Origin: Fusobacterium naviforme
GTDB taxonomy: Bacteria; Bacillota; Clostridia; Lachnospirales; Lachnospiraceae
Length of the DNA: 64,000 bases
NCBI GenBank assembly: GCA_003014445.1
Contig: PYGH01000007.1
Location: forward strand, 27,864-91,863
Direction of reading: 5' to 3'
Below, piece after piece: positions 62,206-64,000 of the stretch; within the stretch, counting starts at the first letter, position 1, and each line of letters starts with the position of its first letter. The notes beneath the pieces were generated by a model. It saw only the letters and a list, made by a program, of their open reading frames with translations. It did no database searches and was not told the DNA's origin. The position numbers and the translations under genes were made by a program.

Positions 62206-62277
62206 GGCCGATTGGTCAAGAGGTTAAGACGGAGCCCTCTCACGGCTCAATCCCGGGTTCGATTCCCGGATCGGTCA
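62206..62277 (+). tRNA. tRNA-Glu(CTC), copy 2
   Basis: Identical to the copy at 61930-62001, with the same AGTAA before it; the Pro-Glu pair is duplicated with diverged spacers. Confidence 0.92.
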
Positions 62278-62282
62278 TTTTA

Positions 62283-62357
62283 AGCTTTTGTAGCGCAGTT
62301 GGTAGCGCAACGCATTCGTAATGCGTGGGTCGCCGGTTCGAGTCCGGCCAAAAGCTT
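62283..62357 (+). tRNA. tRNA-Thr(CGT)
   Basis: A 75-nt cloverleaf: acceptor AGCTTTT/AAAAGCT, anticodon stem ACGCA/TGCGT around TTCGTAA (anticodon CGT), T-arm GCCGG-TTCGAGT-CCGGC. Its 3' end borders accessory DNA. Confidence 0.9.
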
Positions 62358-62375
62358 TCAGTGTTTTTAAGAGAA

Positions 62376-62410
62376 AACCACGGAAACATAAGGGTTCCGT
62401 GGTTTTTTAT
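62376..62410 (+). terminator. Terminator of the tRNA cluster
   Basis: AACCACGGAA (62376-62385) and TTCCGTGGTT (62395-62404) with a TTTTTT run. Confidence 0.85.
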
Positions 62411-62507
62411 ATGCGGTAAAATGCGGTAAAACGTGGTCAAATGTGTGGGGTCAAAAAGGGGTCAGAGGGGGGCTTTTTGAACCCTCGTGGGGTCAGAAAA
62501 GGGGTCA
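62411..62507. repeat. Short direct repeats beside tRNA-Thr
   Basis: ATGCGGTAAA occurs twice in tandem (62411-62430). GGGGTCA occurs at 62447, 62458, 62489 and 62501, in two pairs spaced 11-12 nt. On the minus strand these read TGACCCC and encode the LTP-containing tail of the dinD-like gene. Confidence 0.7.
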
Positions 62508-63384
62508 GGAAAAAGTGCCTCATACGGACAAAAAAGGAAGCCGTCAGGCTCCCAGTTTTTTTAGTTTTGCTTTTGTCTTGGCGCGCGCGTCGGTGGTGAA
62601 TGCTTTTGCTTGGGGTGGAGAGATTCTCTGGCATAGTGCCGCCGAGCTCTTTAATGGTTTCTCGTACTTTTTGTCCGACCTTAAAATGGGTTTGATTGGC
62701 AGCGGCTTTGCCCTGAATATTCTCCCGGCGCAGCTTTTCTTCGGTCTGAGTGGCGCGAAAGAGGTTTGCAGCCAGCTCCGTGCTGCCCATGTAGTCAAGA
62801 ATGTTTTTCTTTGGCTTCAAACCACGGCGCTCTCTGATATCCTGTGCTTTCAAACCGCCATATAAACCCATGTAACCGTAATTCTGGAAGATAGCATAAT
62901 CTTTAGGATCAATAACCCCTGCATTATGCGCGGCATCGGCGAGCTGTCTGTTGTGGTGTTTCATTTCTTTTCGAATGGCCATGCGCTTCTGATCTTCGCT
63001 GAGCTGCTCATAGTTATCTATGAGTTCCTGCTGCCGGGTCTTCACTGCGAAGTAAGATTGCCCGAGAGCGATAACTTCTTTGCGAGGGTCTCCGTTCATG
63101 ACAATAAGGTAGCAGGCATAACGAGAAAGTTCTATATCTTGTATTTCTCGATCAGCGACACCTAAATGTAGCATTTTGCCGACGTCGGCAAAATGGTCAG
63201 AAACGTCAAAACCACTTTCGGAACAGGATATTTTTGCGCGTTCTATAGCTTCCGAAAATCTTCTCCATTGCACATATTCAAGAACTTTCTGCAGTTCTCT
63301 TGCATACCAAAATTCCTGTCCGTATTTATTGATGTGCTTGATACGGTCAAATGTGTTTTCGCTGTACTTTTCTAAATTGTTCAT
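62437..63384 (-). CDS. dinD: DNA-damage-inducible protein D-like
   Basis: A 315-residue protein starting MNNLEKYSENTFDRIKHINKYG with the BRO-N/DinD pattern (EFWYARELQKVLEYVQWRRFSEAIERA; DVGKMLHLG; LSRYACYLIVMNGDPRK) and a C-terminal region (QELIDNYEQLSEDQKR; YGYMGLYGGLKAQDIRERRGL) typical of DinD. It may be SOS- or phage-related. The last 35-40 residues (FLTPFLTPRG..., LTPHI) come from the GGGGTCA repeats and are an unusual extension. AGGAGCAATCGAA precedes the ATG. Confidence 0.8.
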   Translation of the reverse strand: MNNLEKYSENTFDRIKHINKYGQEFWYARELQKVLEYVQWRRFSEAIERAKISCSESGFDVSDHFADVGKMLHLGVADREIQDIELSRYACYLIVMNGDPRKEVIALGQSYFAVKTRQQELIDNYEQLSEDQKRMAIRKEMKHHNRQLADAAHNAGVIDPKDYAIFQNYGYMGLYGGLKAQDIRERRGLKPKKNILDYMGSTELAANLFRATQTEEKLRRENIQGKAAANQTHFKVGQKVRETIKELGGTMPENLSTPSKSIHHRRARQDKSKTKKTGSLTASFFVRMRHFFLTPFLTPRGFKKPPSDPFLTPHI

Positions 63385-63480
63385 TTCGATTGCTCCTGCT
63401 ATCGTAAGATAAGGATTGCAGAGAGTACGGGAAAGATCACAGGGGGATATCTACATGATGTCGGACTTGCGATTAGTACT

Positions 63481-63606
63481 ATGGCTGACACCGCCCCAGA
63501 TCACGCATTTGATCGCGAAGTTCAGAAGTGTTTGATGGAAGAGATGGTGGCAGAAGAGAATGAGATTGATGAAGATCCATCATGGATATATGAGGAGAAC
63601 GAATAA
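63481..63606 (+). CDS. Possible small acidic ORF or gene remnant
   Basis: ATG 63481 opens 41 codons (MADTAPDHAFDREVQKCLME...) with an acidic tail. The frame is open upstream without a start codon, so it may be the 3' end of a lost gene. No ribosome-binding site is clear. Confidence 0.3.
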   Translation: MADTAPDHAFDREVQKCLMEEMVAEENEIDEDPSWIYEENE

Positions 63607-63668
63607 TGATTAGACCTTGAGTTCTTCGGCCGCGCCTACTTTCCTCACTACTTCACAAATGGTCCTAT

Positions 63669-64000
63669 GTCAAGAAAAAGTACAAGTTAAAAATGACCTT
63701 GCTCCTATGTAATGATATTCAGCCCGCAATTTTGAGTGATTTCTCCAGTTTCTCCAGGAATTCCTCCTCATACTGATCCGGCGATAGATAATTACAGTGG
63801 CTATGAATCCTTACCGTGTTGTAGAACGTCTCTATATATTCGAATACAAGACGGTAAGCACGCTGATAATCAAGAATCACAAAGCGATTGAGCCATTCTC
63901 TTTTGATTAGCGCATGGAAGGACTCTATGCATGCGTTATCCCAGGGATATCCCTTTTTGGAGTAACTGTTTATGAAATCAACTGTTGCTTCCTTGAAGGC
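63669..64000 (-). mobile_element. IS3-family insertion sequence, right part
   Basis: An IS end with TGTCAAGAAAAAGTACAAG near 63669 followed by the transposase 3' end. The rest lies past the window edge, so the other terminal repeat and target-site copy cannot be checked. Confidence 0.65.
63719..64000 (-). CDS. IS3-family transposase (OrfB, rve domain), C-terminal part
   Basis: Reading the minus strand from the window edge to TGA 63721-63719 gives YSKKGYPWDNACIESFHALI, then KREWL, YIETFYNTVRIHS and LSPDQYEE. This is the C-terminal part of an IS3/IS150-type DDE integrase, including the catalytic Glu in the NACIESF motif. The start is outside the window. Confidence 0.88.
   Translation of the reverse strand, partial: AFKEATVDFINSYSKKGYPWDNACIESFHALIKREWLNRFVILDYQRAYRLVFEYIETFYNTVRIHSHCNYLSPDQYEEEFLEKLEKSLKIAG

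Overview
The window comes from a low-to-mid-GC Gram-positive anaerobe of the Clostridia, most likely Lachnospiraceae. The signs are PolC-type replicase, Rex, ArgR, ABC-F, the MEP isoprenoid route (IspH, Dxr, IspG), single-chain PurL, and a meso-DAP/lysine route (aspartokinase, Asd, DapA, DapB). The family assignment is an inference from gene content; no 16S gene is present.

Region 1 (1-38.5 kb) is ordinary chromosome, almost all on the + strand and tightly packed, with many 4-20 nt overlaps and TTG/GTG starts. It opens with tlyA(3' part)-nadK-argR-recN, then glgA, a DUF212 membrane protein, a foldase-like lipoprotein, a partial sigma-like protein, purL, aspartokinase, an HI0933-type flavoprotein, cmk-ispH-S1, an orphan CbiG-CobU fusion, a secreted TIM-barrel-like protein, asd, galM-topB-hexapeptide protein, a CobO-like ATPase with dapA-dapB, purC and purB. 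A minus-strand pair (ABC-F ATPase and a small membrane protein) is divergent from the rex-acpS-nnrD-alr-CNNM operon; both directions share a Rex-operator-like palindrome lying on their -35 boxes. yebC ends the region.

Region 2 (about 38.7-47.9 kb) is a visibly AT-rich island inserted between yebC and pyrH. It holds a chimeric membrane-protein remnant, an unknown 156-residue protein, an NBR1-Ig-like ORF broken by an in-frame TGA where Trp is expected, an excisionase-type HTH protein, a scar joining the 5' end of a type I methylase gene (hsdM) to the 3' end of a GmrSD/DUF1524 nuclease gene, and an apparently intact operon of an 1802-residue P-loop ATPase plus a 387-residue partner with a HEPN-like RNxxxH motif. 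A truncated third gene follows. The content looks like a defence or conflict island, and the ATPase/partner pair is the best candidate here for an undescribed system.

Region 3 (47.9-61.4 kb) is core again: pyrH-frr-uppS-cdsA-dxr-rseP-ispG-polC, then leuS from its own strong promoter.

Region 4 (61.4-64 kb) has three 79-bp tandem repeats after leuS, a terminator, a consensus promoter driving tRNA-Pro(CGG), tRNA-Glu(CTC), a second Pro-Glu copy and tRNA-Thr(CGT), then a terminator. Beyond it is accessory DNA: TGACCCC repeats, a minus-strand dinD-like gene, a small ORF and the 3' end of an IS3-family element cut by the window edge.

Together the core genes cover nucleotide synthesis (purL, purC, purB, pyrH, cmk, nadK), lysine/cell-wall precursors (aspartokinase, asd, dapAB, alr, uppS), isoprenoids (ispH, dxr, ispG), phospholipid and envelope proteolysis (cdsA, rseP, acpS), translation (S1, frr, leuS, tRNAs) and replication/repair (recN, topB, polC).
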